64,000 nt of DNA from Acidobacteriota bacterium (lineage in GTDB: Bacteria; Acidobacteriota; Vicinamibacteria; Vicinamibacterales; UBA2999). How positions within the stretch are numbered: the first letter of the stretch is position 1; each line of letters starts with the position of its first letter. The notes under the pieces are model-generated. The model was not told the DNA's origin, did no database searches, and worked only from the letters and a program-made list of their open reading frames with translations. The translations under genes were made by a program, and so were the position numbers. Below, piece after piece: positions 1 to 8,257 of this stretch. The stretch spans positions 124,001 through 188,000 of the forward strand of contig JAUYQQ010000013.1 of NCBI GenBank assembly GCA_030697165.1, given 5' to 3'.

Positions 1-126
1 ATCGGCGTCATGGATGCCTGGATTGCCGCCACCGCCGAGACCCACGAACTGACCTTGGTGACGCGCAATGCCGCGGACTTTCGCGATGCCGTGTCGGCGG
101 TCCTGGACCCGTGGGCTTCCCCGTGA
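1..126 (+). CDS. PIN-domain (VapC-like) toxin, C-terminal fragment
   Basis: The window opens inside a reading frame that encodes 41 residues and ends in TGA. The segment DAWIAATAETHELTLVTRN followed by ADF matches the last part of PIN-domain ribonucleases. There an Asp and the IAATA helix precede LVTRN..DF, which carries a metal-binding acidic residue. VapC toxins of this kind cleave RNA and are normally paired with a small VapB antitoxin encoded just upstream, here outside the window. The 5' end is missing, so length and partner cannot be judged. The family call rests only on this short tail. Confidence 0.7.
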   Translation: MGVMDAWIAATAETHELTLVTRNAADFRDAVSAVLDPWASP

Positions 127-163
127 GGCCGCGAGCCCCCGGCTCCCAGCGTTTCCTCTTCTT

Positions 164-1141
164 TCAGCGCGCCAATGGCGGCGACTCGATGCCGGTGCCG
201 AGCGTGAAGGACGACCCGACCGCGGCGACGACCGCGGTGCGGCGCGCGAGACCCACGATCTGACGGAGTCGAAACACGGCCTCGATGCCGGTACAGTGGG
301 CGCCCAGCAGGTTGCGGACCCCAAGGGCCTTCAGCCGCCCACCTGTCCACACGAGCGCTTCGTCGGATGCCGCGAAAAGGTGAAAGCCGCCAATCGCCGC
401 CTCAATCGGCACATCGGCGATGGCCTTTCGAGCGTATTCAAGCGTGTTGACGATGCCGGCGTGGCCGCAGCCGCTGATCACGACCAGACCGCTCGGCGTG
501 TTGACCGCGATCGCGGTGTCTTCCGGAACGTTGTCCTCGACCGGCCCACTTGGTAATTGCAGCCGGCCCGTCGTGTTCCAGTTCCGCTCCGGATGCACGC
601 GCGGCACCGGGCCAAGCAACCAGACGCCCGGCAAGAGTTCGAAGGGCGCACCATGTTCGATGAAGGTTCCGCCGAGCTGTTCGAATGCCGACTTGATGGG
701 CCGCAATCCACCGACTTCGCGGCCATCAACGAGACGGCTGGTAAAGATTCCCGCCGGCACGTGCACGCGCGAGAGCGCCGCCGGATTCCTGGCCATGACC
801 GCGCGCCGCAGCGCCAGCAGGCCGCCGGTGTGATCGGCGTGGTTGTGTGTCAGGACCACGTCGGTCACGTTCGACAGGTCGACGCGCATCTCCTCGACAT
901 TGCGCAGCACGGTTTCGGGACGCGCGCCGGTGTCGATCAGGATGCGCCGGCCGTCGGCCTCAACCAGCGCTGCGAATCCCCACTCGCCGATGCCATTCGA
1001 TCCGCCCGCGCCGACGAGCATCGTCGACAGGACGGTCACTTTCAGGTTCGTCACCTGGGCGCGAGTGGCGGTCTGCGCAACACTGGCGGCCGGCATGAGG
1101 AGGGCGAGTGCGAACAAGGCGGCTCGGAGCTGATATGTCAT
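164..1141 (-). CDS. Exported MBL-fold metallo-hydrolase
   Basis: This 325-residue protein starts with a clear signal peptide (residues 1-22, ending ASVAQ). The metallo-beta-lactamase metal motif HNHADH is at residues 99-104, followed by TGG. A later SGCGHAG segment and a GGFHLF segment supply further metal ligands, as in the MBL group often named after dihydropterin ribofuranosyl-aminobenzene phosphate synthase. It should be a periplasmic dinuclear-metal hydrolase; the substrate cannot be told. An in-frame GTG 45 nt upstream is possible, but ATG at 1141 places the signal peptide at the N-terminus. A perfect 7-bp hairpin (1165-1182) lies in the leader. The gene stands alone. Confidence 0.8.
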   Translation of the reverse strand: MTYQLRAALFALALLMPAASVAQTATRAQVTNLKVTVLSTMLVGAGGSNGIGEWGFAALVEADGRRILIDTGARPETVLRNVEEMRVDLSNVTDVVLTHNHADHTGGLLALRRAVMARNPAALSRVHVPAGIFTSRLVDGREVGGLRPIKSAFEQLGGTFIEHGAPFELLPGVWLLGPVPRVHPERNWNTTGRLQLPSGPVEDNVPEDTAIAVNTPSGLVVISGCGHAGIVNTLEYARKAIADVPIEAAIGGFHLFAASDEALVWTGGRLKALGVRNLLGAHCTGIEAVFRLRQIVGLARRTAVVAAVGSSFTLGTGIESPPLAR

Positions 1142-1182
1142 GTTGATTATCTGGGTTCCATCTCGTCTGGCCTCAGCCAGAC

Positions 1183-1320
1183 TCACTTATGAGATCGCAT
1201 CGGATCCGTCGCGGCATCGAAGGTGAGGCGCGCACGATACACCTCGCCCATGCCACCCACGCCCAAGGCAGCGACAATCTCGAACGGACCGATGCGCGAG
1301 CCGGGGACCAGCGGGATGCG
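1183..1320 (-). pseudogene. Relic of a Ser/Thr kinase-PD40 gene with internal deletion
   Basis: About 45 codons survive. They begin with GSRIGPFEIVAALGVGGMGE and continue VYRAR, the glycine-rich loop of PknB-type kinases at the position where acidobacterial kinases normally start. The frame then runs directly into LTFDAATDP, a phrase typical of the PD40 beta-propeller that follows the kinase domain in such proteins, and it stops shortly after. The catalytic lysine, HRD and DFG regions and the propeller are absent. I read this as a relic left by an internal deletion; the PD40 identity of the tail is inferred from a short string. Upstream the frame dissolves into the 18-bp repeat array. Confidence 0.6.
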
Positions 1321-1332
1321 GGGAGTATACCC

Positions 1333-1404
1333 GGTGATCCTTGTCGGGAGGGTGATCCTTGTCGGGAGGGTGAACCATGTCGGGAGGGTGATCCTTGTCG
1401 GGAT
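1333..1404. repeat. 18-bp minisatellite, 4 units (TGTCGGGAGGG core)
   Basis: Four near-identical 18-bp units read GGTGATCCTTGTCGGGAG; the third carries two substitutions. The array ends in a 14-bp perfect palindrome, GTCGGGATCCCGAC, at 1397-1410. It lies between the GH15 stop codon and the kinase relic. The core TGTCGGGAGGG and the 18-bp period recur at 12407-12562 inside a coding region. Apart from this array and the relic, 1142-1439 holds no recognisable gene. Confidence 0.85.
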
Positions 1405-1439
1405 CCCGACCAGAAGTGCTGCCCTCCCGTCAGGCTCTG

Positions 1440-3227
1440 CTAGCTCCAGGCGCGAAACGAACCACTGCGGGCGTCGAGGATCTCGCCGATCGTGATCGCC
1501 GCGTGAATCAGGCCGACATGGGTGTAGGCCTGAGGGAAGTTGCCTAACAGTTCGCCGGTCGACGGTTCGATGTCTTCCGAGTACAGGCCCAGCGGATTCG
1601 CGTAGCCTTCGAGTTTGCGGAACAGCGCAACCGCCTCGTCGATTTCGCCCATCATCGCCAGCGCCTCGACCCACCAGAACGAACAGATCGAGAACGCGCT
1701 GGTGGTGTGGCCAAAGTCGTCCAGGTGCTTGTAGCGCAGCATCAGGCCATCTGGCGCGAGCAGCTTCTCGTAGGCACGGACCGTCGAACGGAAGCGCGGG
1801 TCGAGCGGATCCACCAGGCCAATCTGCGGCAGCAGCAGGTTCGAGGCATCGGCATACTGCCCGTCGAGCGCCTGCGTGAAGAAGCCGAGTTCCTCGTTGT
1901 ACGCGCGGGCCAGAATCCGCGGGCGTTCGGTGTCGGCCCACGCTTTCCACGCCTGGGCTTGCGCGGGCATACCGAAAAACTCGGCGAGCAGGGCGCCGCG
2001 GTGTGCCGCGACCCAGCACATCGCCTTGGAAAAAGTGTAGTGCTTGGGCAGCGTGCGGTACTCCCACAGGCCGGTGTCTTCCACCAGTGACGCCGCCATG
2101 GCCTCGTCCACCAGGTGCTCGAGCAGCGGCGCCAGCGATGGGTCCTCCCAGACCACTCGCGGATCGGTCAGGATGGTCTCGAGGCACAGCACCATCTCCC
2201 CATGCACGTCGTGCTGTTGCTGGATGTACGCCGCATTGCCGATGCGGACCGGACCAATGCCGTCGTAGCCGCGCAGTTCGGGGACGATCTCCTCGTCCAG
2301 GTTGCGCTGACCGGTGATCCCATAGATCGGCTGCAGCGGACCGCTGTCGGCCATCTCGCGCAGGAACCGCACGAACGCCTCGCCTTCCGACAGGTGGCTC
2401 AGGCGCCGCAGCGCCTCCACCACGAACGCGGCATCGCGTAACCAGCAGTACCGGTAGTCCCACGTCCGGCCCGACCCGATCGCCTCGGGCAGGCTCGTCG
2501 TCGCCGCGGCGATGATCGCGCCGGTATCGTTAAAGGCATGCAGCTTCAGGCACAAGGCCGAACGCAGCACCGACTCGGCGGCAAACGATGGCAGCGCGCA
2601 GCTCTTGGCCCACGACCGCCACGCGCGGATCGTCATCTCGGCGCTGGTCTCGGCCGCCGGGCCCGAGTCAATGCCCGGTGGGCGGCCGGAACTGAGCGAG
2701 AAGAAGACCGGGCGATCGATGCGGAACGGGGCGCGGTCCAGGATGTACGCCGCCGGCACGTTCGACGCCAGGTGCAGCCGCGTCGGCCCACCCACTACCT
2801 CGACACCGTGCCCAGCCGCCACCACTTCGACCTTGGCCCGGCTGTAATCGGGGCGTGGGTCGAACCGCATCCGCACCCGAGGCGTGCCCTCGAGCGGACG
2901 GAGCAGCCGGCACACTTCGATCGGCGCATCCACGCGGTAGCCATCGAGCGTGCGCGGGGCAAAGTCGATGATCTCGAAGCGGCCATCGGCCGCCGTGATC
3001 TCGGTGCGGACGACGTTCGTGTTGCGGATGTAGGCGGAGGAGGCCGACCAGGTGTCGATTGGTTCGAAGGCCCACGAGCCGCCGCGCTCCTGGTCCAGCA
3101 GCCGCGCAAATACCGACGGGCTGTCAAACCGAGGCAGGCACAGCCAATCGATGCTGGTGTCGGGCCCGACCAGTGCGAGCACGCGGCCGTTGCCGATGGC
3201 CCCGTGATGAAGCGGAATGGGTGTCAC
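1440..3227 (-). CDS. Glycoside hydrolase family 15 (trehalase/glucoamylase-like)
   Basis: This 595-residue cytoplasmic protein has the full GH15 layout. The N-terminal beta-sandwich opens with the family signature IGNGRVLALVGPDTSIDWLC. The (alpha/alpha)6 barrel follows, with TWDYRYCWLRDAAFVVEA, the general-acid region NLDEEI and the general-base region YSEDIEPSTGELLGNFPQAY. Family members cleave alpha-linked glucosides; bacterial forms beside trehalose-phosphatase genes are often trehalases. It starts 10 bp after the otsB stop on the same strand, so trehalose hydrolysis is the favoured role, but starch or maltose substrates cannot be excluded. Confidence 0.88.
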   Translation of the reverse strand: MTPIPLHHGAIGNGRVLALVGPDTSIDWLCLPRFDSPSVFARLLDQERGGSWAFEPIDTWSASSAYIRNTNVVRTEITAADGRFEIIDFAPRTLDGYRVDAPIEVCRLLRPLEGTPRVRMRFDPRPDYSRAKVEVVAAGHGVEVVGGPTRLHLASNVPAAYILDRAPFRIDRPVFFSLSSGRPPGIDSGPAAETSAEMTIRAWRSWAKSCALPSFAAESVLRSALCLKLHAFNDTGAIIAAATTSLPEAIGSGRTWDYRYCWLRDAAFVVEALRRLSHLSEGEAFVRFLREMADSGPLQPIYGITGQRNLDEEIVPELRGYDGIGPVRIGNAAYIQQQHDVHGEMVLCLETILTDPRVVWEDPSLAPLLEHLVDEAMAASLVEDTGLWEYRTLPKHYTFSKAMCWVAAHRGALLAEFFGMPAQAQAWKAWADTERPRILARAYNEELGFFTQALDGQYADASNLLLPQIGLVDPLDPRFRSTVRAYEKLLAPDGLMLRYKHLDDFGHTTSAFSICSFWWVEALAMMGEIDEAVALFRKLEGYANPLGLYSEDIEPSTGELLGNFPQAYTHVGLIHAAITIGEILDARSGSFRAWS

Positions 3228-3237
3228 CCTTGTGACC

Positions 3238-4017
3238 TTACCCTCTGCTCGCCAGCCATCTCAAGAAATGATCGACATCGGCAATACCGTCGAGCTTGTG
3301 CGTGGCGGCGGTCGGCCGCAGCCCGACCAGCACGCTGATGCCGCGGCTGATCGCGCGGAAGGCGTCTTCGTCCGTGATGTCGTCGCCCAGATACGCCACC
3401 CACGACGGCCGCCCCGTGCGCGCCTCGACGTTTTCGGCAATCCACTGCGTCGCGTCGCCCTTGTGGCCGTTGATGTTCGGCAGGTACTCGACCACCGCAT
3501 GGCCTTCGAGCCGCCGCACCAGCCGCTCGGCAATCCACGGCACCGCCAGGATGTCGGCCGTGGCAAACACGGCCTCGCGCAACTCGGGGGGCACGCCCCG
3601 CGCGTGCACCGCGACGCTGGCGCCCTTGTCTTCGATCAAGGCACCTGGGTGCTCGATGGCCAGCCGGCTCAGAGCATGGGCCAGCCCCTCGAGGCGTTTG
3701 GCCGCGGCCAGCAGGTCCGGATGCCCGGTTCGGCGTCCCTCGATCTCGATCTCCAGGCCGTGCAGGCCGGCATGATAGACATGGCCCGGCAGGCGCGTCC
3801 GCTCCTGGAGGTCGTCGAGGCGTCGGCCGCTGACGATGCCCACCGCCATCCCGGGTTGCCGCGCGATCTGCTCGAGCCAGTCTTTTCGCTGGGGCGTCAG
3901 GTGGGGCGCCGCCGGGTCAAGGTTGAATTCGGCGAGGGTGCCGTCGAAATCAAGCAGCAGTATGAAGGCACTGTCGGCGGGTCGGCCCGCCACGGCCGCC
4001 TGCACTTCATCTAGCAC
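3238..4017 (-). CDS. otsB: Trehalose-6-phosphate phosphatase
   Basis: This 259-residue HAD-superfamily phosphatase carries DFDGTLAEF (nucleophile Asp23 and acid Asp25), SGRRLDDLQ, and the OtsB metal motif GDDITDEDAF near the C-terminus. NINGHKGDATQW matches the conserved lysine region. It dephosphorylates trehalose 6-phosphate. I chose the GTG at 4017, four bases after the preceding gene's stop, because upstream residues do not resemble the family. It is co-directional with the GH15 gene. No trehalose-6-phosphate synthase (OtsA) is present in the window, so the substrate must be made from elsewhere in the genome. Confidence 0.88.
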   Translation of the reverse strand: MLDEVQAAVAGRPADSAFILLLDFDGTLAEFNLDPAAPHLTPQRKDWLEQIARQPGMAVGIVSGRRLDDLQERTRLPGHVYHAGLHGLEIEIEGRRTGHPDLLAAAKRLEGLAHALSRLAIEHPGALIEDKGASVAVHARGVPPELREAVFATADILAVPWIAERLVRRLEGHAVVEYLPNINGHKGDATQWIAENVEARTGRPSWVAYLGDDITDEDAFRAISRGISVLVGLRPTAATHKLDGIADVDHFLRWLASRG

Positions 4018-4021
4018 GTGT

Positions 4022-5554
4022 CTATTGTGCCGGGAAAACCACTCCCGGCGCGAGCATGCCGCGCGGGTCAAGGCTGAGCTTGAGGTCGCGCATCGCCGCA
4101 ATCCCACTTGAGCCGTAGAGCCGCATCAACAGTGCCTGCTTGATGGGATTGCGGCCCACGCCGTGCTCGGCCAGCGGGCTCCCGCCCATGGCGATGACCG
4201 CCTCCCCGAGCGCCAGGATCGCCTCCTGCCCCTTCGTTACTTCGTCGGCGCTGCGCGGGATGACATTGGGGTGCACGTTGCCGTCAGAGATGTGGCCCCA
4301 CACCGCGAGGTCGAGGCCACGCTCGGCAAACAGCCGCCGGCACTCGCGCATCATCTCGGCAAAGCGTTCGAACGGCACAATCATGTCGGCCGCGGTCTTG
4401 TAGATGCGCGGGTCGACCTGTTGTTGAGCCAGGGCGACGCGGCGGTTGACGCCGGCCGGCACAGCTTCCCGCAACTCGGCAAACGCCGCCGCACGGGCGT
4501 GGTGGCCGGGCAGCGCAATCTCGGCGTCATCGAGCGCGCCATGCCGATCGAGCATTGCGCACAAGCGCCGCAGCGGCGAATCGGCGGCGCCGTCATCGCG
4601 CGCGGTCTCGAGCTGCCGCCACAGCTCCTCGTCAGTAACCGGCTGGGACAACTCCATTTCGACCAAGAGGACGATGCCGGCGCCCGAAGGCAAGGTGATG
4701 TCGAGCTTGCGATCGACACCGTCTTCGCGGACCACGGCGATCGATCGCGCATCGATGTGTTCAATCGCTGCCACGTCCACGCCGAGCGGATCGCCCGTGC
4801 GCCAGGTTTGCTGCGCGGCCAGGCGGAGCTCGGCGACCAGGCGAATGCCGGCCTCCTCGCTTTCCATCGGCACAAGCGCGTGACACCGCGCGGCCGGCCG
4901 CGCCGCGGTCCTGAAGATGACCTCGGTGACGATGCCCAGGGTGCCTTCGGAGCCGATGAACAGATCCACCAGGTCCATGTCGGGCGCGATGAAGTAACCC
5001 GCTGAGCACTTGGGCACGTCGGGCATGCGAAGGGCCGGCAGCGACACGAGGCTCGAGGCCAGGCGGCGGCCACGCTCCAGCTCGAGGACGTCGCCACTCG
5101 CGAGCACGACGGTCAAGCCGTGAACCCACGGCCGTATGGTTCCGTACTTGAACGTCGCGGCGCCCGCCGCGCAGGTCGCAGCCGCGCCACCGGCGGTGGC
5201 GCCAAGGTAGGTCGGCACGGGCGGCAACCAGCGGCCAACCGGGGCCAGCGCATCCTGGATGGCTTGCAGGGTCACGCCGGCGCCGGCGCGGACCAGCTCG
5301 CCTTCAATCGCGAGTGTGGTGAGCCGTTCGGTGCTCACCACGACGTCACCAAACGGCGTGGCGCCACCAGTCAGTGACGATTGAGCGCCAACGACCAACA
5401 CCCCGTAGGGCCCTCCTTTATGGGGGGCCGTCAATATCTCCGCGACCTCGCCCGCCGTCTGCGGCCGTGCGACCCCGGCGGCATGACCGCCAGGATACCG
5501 AGCCGCGTCATGGAGGAACCGCTCGACGAGCTCGCTGTTGGTTTCAATGCTCAC
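4022..5554 (-). CDS. FAD-linked oxidase, GlcD/D-lactate dehydrogenase type
   Basis: The 510-residue protein has an N-terminal FAD_binding_4 domain: VVGAQSSLTGGATP binds the FAD pyrophosphate and YLGATAGGAAATCAAGAAT lines the cofactor. The C-terminal FAD-oxidase domain includes VWGHISDGNVHPN and LAEHGVGRNPIKQ. This is the architecture of glycolate oxidase subunit GlcD and D-lactate dehydrogenases, which oxidise 2-hydroxyacids and pass electrons to quinone. The usual GDGNLH is SDGNVH here, so substrate is uncertain. Start is GTG. It lies immediately upstream of otsB and may be co-transcribed, although no shared metabolic logic is obvious. Confidence 0.85.
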   Translation of the reverse strand: MSIETNSELVERFLHDAARYPGGHAAGVARPQTAGEVAEILTAPHKGGPYGVLVVGAQSSLTGGATPFGDVVVSTERLTTLAIEGELVRAGAGVTLQAIQDALAPVGRWLPPVPTYLGATAGGAAATCAAGAATFKYGTIRPWVHGLTVVLASGDVLELERGRRLASSLVSLPALRMPDVPKCSAGYFIAPDMDLVDLFIGSEGTLGIVTEVIFRTAARPAARCHALVPMESEEAGIRLVAELRLAAQQTWRTGDPLGVDVAAIEHIDARSIAVVREDGVDRKLDITLPSGAGIVLLVEMELSQPVTDEELWRQLETARDDGAADSPLRRLCAMLDRHGALDDAEIALPGHHARAAAFAELREAVPAGVNRRVALAQQQVDPRIYKTAADMIVPFERFAEMMRECRRLFAERGLDLAVWGHISDGNVHPNVIPRSADEVTKGQEAILALGEAVIAMGGSPLAEHGVGRNPIKQALLMRLYGSSGIAAMRDLKLSLDPRGMLAPGVVFPAQ

Positions 5555-5572
5555 AGCGTTTCACGATGCCCC

Positions 5573-7270
5573 CTAGCGACGAGCCGGATAGAGGTCATCG
5601 CCGAGCCTGACATCCGCCCCGGCCCAGGCTTTTTCGAAAGCGGTCCTGGTCTCCTGGGCGGCCGATTTTCGCTGCCCCTCGAGGCTGCGGAACAACCCGT
5701 ACAGCGACCGCGGGTTGCCGACATTCTTTTCGAGGTCGGCACGAAACACCGTTTCGGCGTCGGCGAACTTGCCGGCCTTGACGAGCAGCGCCCCCAAACG
5801 TTCCCGTTCGGGAAGCAGCCAGTCGGGCGGTTCGTTGTAGCCCAGGTGATCTTCGGCGGCGACGGCCTCGGTAAACGCCTTGATCGCGGCGGGCATGTCG
5901 CCTTTGGCTTCGGCGACGCGCGCGGCGAGATCGGTGACGGCGACAAAGATCACGTCCACCGCGGCATTGGCCGGGCCGACCATGGCATCTCGAGGGATCG
6001 TCGCCGCTGCGGTCTTCAGGGCCGACAGTTCCGCCTCGGCTTCGGCGACCTGACCCTTGGCGGCACGTGCCGCACCGCGGGCAAAGTGGTAGAGCGACGT
6101 CTGCACGGTGCGGGTGGGCGCCGGCGCCTTCGCATCAAGGATCGGCTCCCACTGGCCGAATCGCACGAGCACGGCCAGCTCCTGCGCGGCAAAGGGCTCG
6201 AGCATCGCCATTTGATCGGCGATGGGATCGGCGAGCGCAACGGTGCGGCGCGCGGCATCGCGCGCCTGCGCGAAGTTGCCGGCATACATGGCTGCCGCCG
6301 ATTCGAACTGCAGATTGTGCCCGTAATACATCGACGCATAGAAGCCCCGGTCGGCGCCGGTGGCCTTGAAGTATTTCTCGTCCACGGCCGCCGCGTCGGC
6401 GTTGCTCTTCGCCGACTTCGCGTACTGACCGGTGCGGATGTAAACGTGCGCAGGCATGTGGACCAGGTGTCCCGCGCCGGGCACGAGGGTTTCCAGGCGC
6501 CCGGCGGCGTCGAGCGCGCGGGCGGGGGTCTGCGACGCCTCGACGGCGTGGATGTAGTAGTGATTCGCGCCCGGGTGCAGCGGGTTGCGTTTGATCACAC
6601 TTTCCAGCGCGGCGACGATCACGTCGGTGCCCGGCTCGGGGGTGCCGTCTTTCTTATACAGACGCCACGGCCGCAGGTTCATCATGCTCTCCGCGTGGAG
6701 CGTCGCCACGTCGTCATCCTCCGGAAAGCGCTTCGCCAGCTCGCCCATCGCCTTCGAGTACGCCTGTTCGCGGTCTTGTTGATCGCCGGTGGGTTCCGCG
6801 ACGTACCGCCTGCCCAGCGCCTCGACCAACCCCTGCTCCACTTCGCTGCCGCCACTCTTACGCTTTTCGGCCTCGGCGAGGTGCGTGTAGCCCTGCTTGA
6901 GGCGATCCGCGGGCGCGACATCGTTGATGTTGGTGCCGAGCGCCAGCGACATCCCCCAGTGCGGCATGGGCGACGAAGGGTCGAGTGTGGCGGCGCGCTC
7001 GAACGACCTGAATGCTTCCTCGTGGTTGAAGCCGTAGAGCAACGCCAGGCCTTCGTCGAAGAACCGCTGCGCCTCGGGGCTGGCCGTCTTGATGGTGCGG
7101 TGGTACGTGCCGAGGTTCCCAAGCAACTTCGTGCGCGGCGCGGCGGCCGGGGCGGCGGCGCCATGCCCGTCGTGGGCGGATTGATTGGTCGGGGTGGGAG
7201 CGGGTTCGGATGGGCGCGCACAAGCGGACGGGACGACGGCGAGCGCGACGAGGAGCAAACGTATTTTCAT
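5573..7270 (-). CDS. TPR-repeat putative lipoprotein
   Basis: The protein has 565 residues. A hydrophobic N-terminus ends in VPSACARP, a plausible though imperfect lipobox, followed by a His/Ala/Pro-rich linker. Helical TPR-like repeats follow, including FDEGLALLYGFNHEEAFRSF and PLHPGANHYYIHAVEAS, a phrase characteristic of a large acidobacterial/proteobacterial TPR family of unknown role. It probably acts as an envelope scaffold. Its ATG overlaps the ctaA stop codon as ATGA (7267-7270), so the two are translationally coupled. A link to cytochrome oxidase biogenesis is possible but rests only on this coupling. Confidence 0.75.
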   Translation of the reverse strand: MKIRLLLVALAVVPSACARPSEPAPTPTNQSAHDGHGAAAPAAAPRTKLLGNLGTYHRTIKTASPEAQRFFDEGLALLYGFNHEEAFRSFERAATLDPSSPMPHWGMSLALGTNINDVAPADRLKQGYTHLAEAEKRKSGGSEVEQGLVEALGRRYVAEPTGDQQDREQAYSKAMGELAKRFPEDDDVATLHAESMMNLRPWRLYKKDGTPEPGTDVIVAALESVIKRNPLHPGANHYYIHAVEASQTPARALDAAGRLETLVPGAGHLVHMPAHVYIRTGQYAKSAKSNADAAAVDEKYFKATGADRGFYASMYYGHNLQFESAAAMYAGNFAQARDAARRTVALADPIADQMAMLEPFAAQELAVLVRFGQWEPILDAKAPAPTRTVQTSLYHFARGAARAAKGQVAEAEAELSALKTAAATIPRDAMVGPANAAVDVIFVAVTDLAARVAEAKGDMPAAIKAFTEAVAAEDHLGYNEPPDWLLPERERLGALLVKAGKFADAETVFRADLEKNVGNPRSLYGLFRSLEGQRKSAAQETRTAFEKAWAGADVRLGDDLYPARR

Positions 7271-8199
7271 ACCGAACCTCTCCAGCTGAGGAGCAGCAAC
7301 ACCGTTTCCGCGCCGAGTAACAGGCTTGCCAGGGTCAGATGCACGACCTGCGCGGCGGGTAACAGGGAAACATATGCCATCACCAGGCCCACCGCCACCT
7401 GCGCCACGGCCAGGCCCAGGACGGCCCACGACCACCAAACCAACGTCATGTGGTGTCCGGCCTTAGTCGGAGCGGTTGCCTTGGCCACCAGCCAGAAACA
7501 CAGCAGGATCGACCCCAGCAGCATGACGAACGCCGCGTCGCGGTGCAGGTAATCGAGCGCGCCCACGGTGGCGAGCGCCGCGTCGCGCGCCACTCCGGCG
7601 TCGAGCGCGGCGTCCAGCGCGCCACGCACCTGCGTGCCGAGCACAATCTGGATCAGCGTAATCGCGATCAGCACCATCGCGAAGGTGCTTACGTGCTTGG
7701 GTGCTGAGGTGCCGGGGTGCGCGGGCGGGAACGCGCGGACCGTGACGTACAACAGCATCTGCACGATCACGAGCGCGACGACCATGTGGACCGTCACGAT
7801 CCACGCCGCAAGCTCGTGCGCCACCACCTGCCCGCCGAGCCATCCCTGGAAGCCGGTGAGCAGCACCGCCGCGATCGTCGTCCACAGGATGCGCGGGTCG
7901 CGGCGATGGTGCCGCCACGCCGAGACGGCCGTGGCAATGATCAAGAGGCCGACGGTGGCGCCGAGCAGGCGATTGAGGTACTCGGTCCACATCAACGTGG
8001 GGTTGAACTGCGAGGGGTCGAACTGCGGCGGCAACTCGGCCAACGACATCGGCGGCACCCAGCCGCCGAAGCAGCGGGGCCAGTCGGGGCACCCCAGCCC
8101 GGCGCCGGAGGCGCGGACCAGTCCACCCACGAGGATCAAGAAATACGTCGTCGCCGTCGCCCACAGGGCGAGGCGCTGGAAGGAGGTCAGGCGGTTCAA
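7267..8199 (-). CDS. ctaA: Heme A synthase, COX15/CtaA family
   Basis: This polytopic membrane protein (about 310 residues) has eight predicted hydrophobic segments. The first extracytoplasmic loop carries a cysteine pair, GLGCPDWPRCFGGWVPP, typical of CtaA. Histidine-bearing helices WTEYLNRLLGA, VTVHMVVAL, LDYLHRDAAF and AAQVVHLTLA match the heme ligands. It oxidises heme O to heme A for cytochrome c oxidase. I favour the TTG start at 8199. A GATAAT hexamer sits exactly 6 nt upstream, and the alternative ATG at 8265 would run into the divergent permease gene and add a tail unlike the family. It forms a coupled pair with the downstream TPR gene. Confidence 0.87.
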   Translation of the reverse strand: MNRLTSFQRLALWATATTYFLILVGGLVRASGAGLGCPDWPRCFGGWVPPMSLAELPPQFDPSQFNPTLMWTEYLNRLLGATVGLLIIATAVSAWRHHRRDPRILWTTIAAVLLTGFQGWLGGQVVAHELAAWIVTVHMVVALVIVQMLLYVTVRAFPPAHPGTSAPKHVSTFAMVLIAITLIQIVLGTQVRGALDAALDAGVARDAALATVGALDYLHRDAAFVMLLGSILLCFWLVAKATAPTKAGHHMTLVWWSWAVLGLAVAQVAVGLVMAYVSLLPAAQVVHLTLASLLLGAETVLLLLSWRGSV

Positions 8200-8205
8200 G
8201 CCTCT

Positions 8206-8211
8206 ATTATC
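8206..8211 (-). promoter_or_regulatory. -10-like hexamer for ctaA (leaderless)
   Basis: GATAAT lies 6 nt before the TTG start, with no room for a ribosome-binding site. The spacing equals that seen at several other genes in this window. It matches TANNNT except in the first base. Confidence 0.45.
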
Positions 8212-8257
8212 CGCCGAGGCTGAAACAATTTCCGGCCGATCGGCGTCTAGTGGGAGC

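Noticed and set aside
5381-7552. 723-codon open frame on the + strand opposite the TPR and ctaA genes
   Set aside because: High G+C keeps antisense frames open. The translation is Arg/His/Gly-rich without domain motifs, while the opposite strand has a signal sequence, TPRs and heme A synthase motifs.
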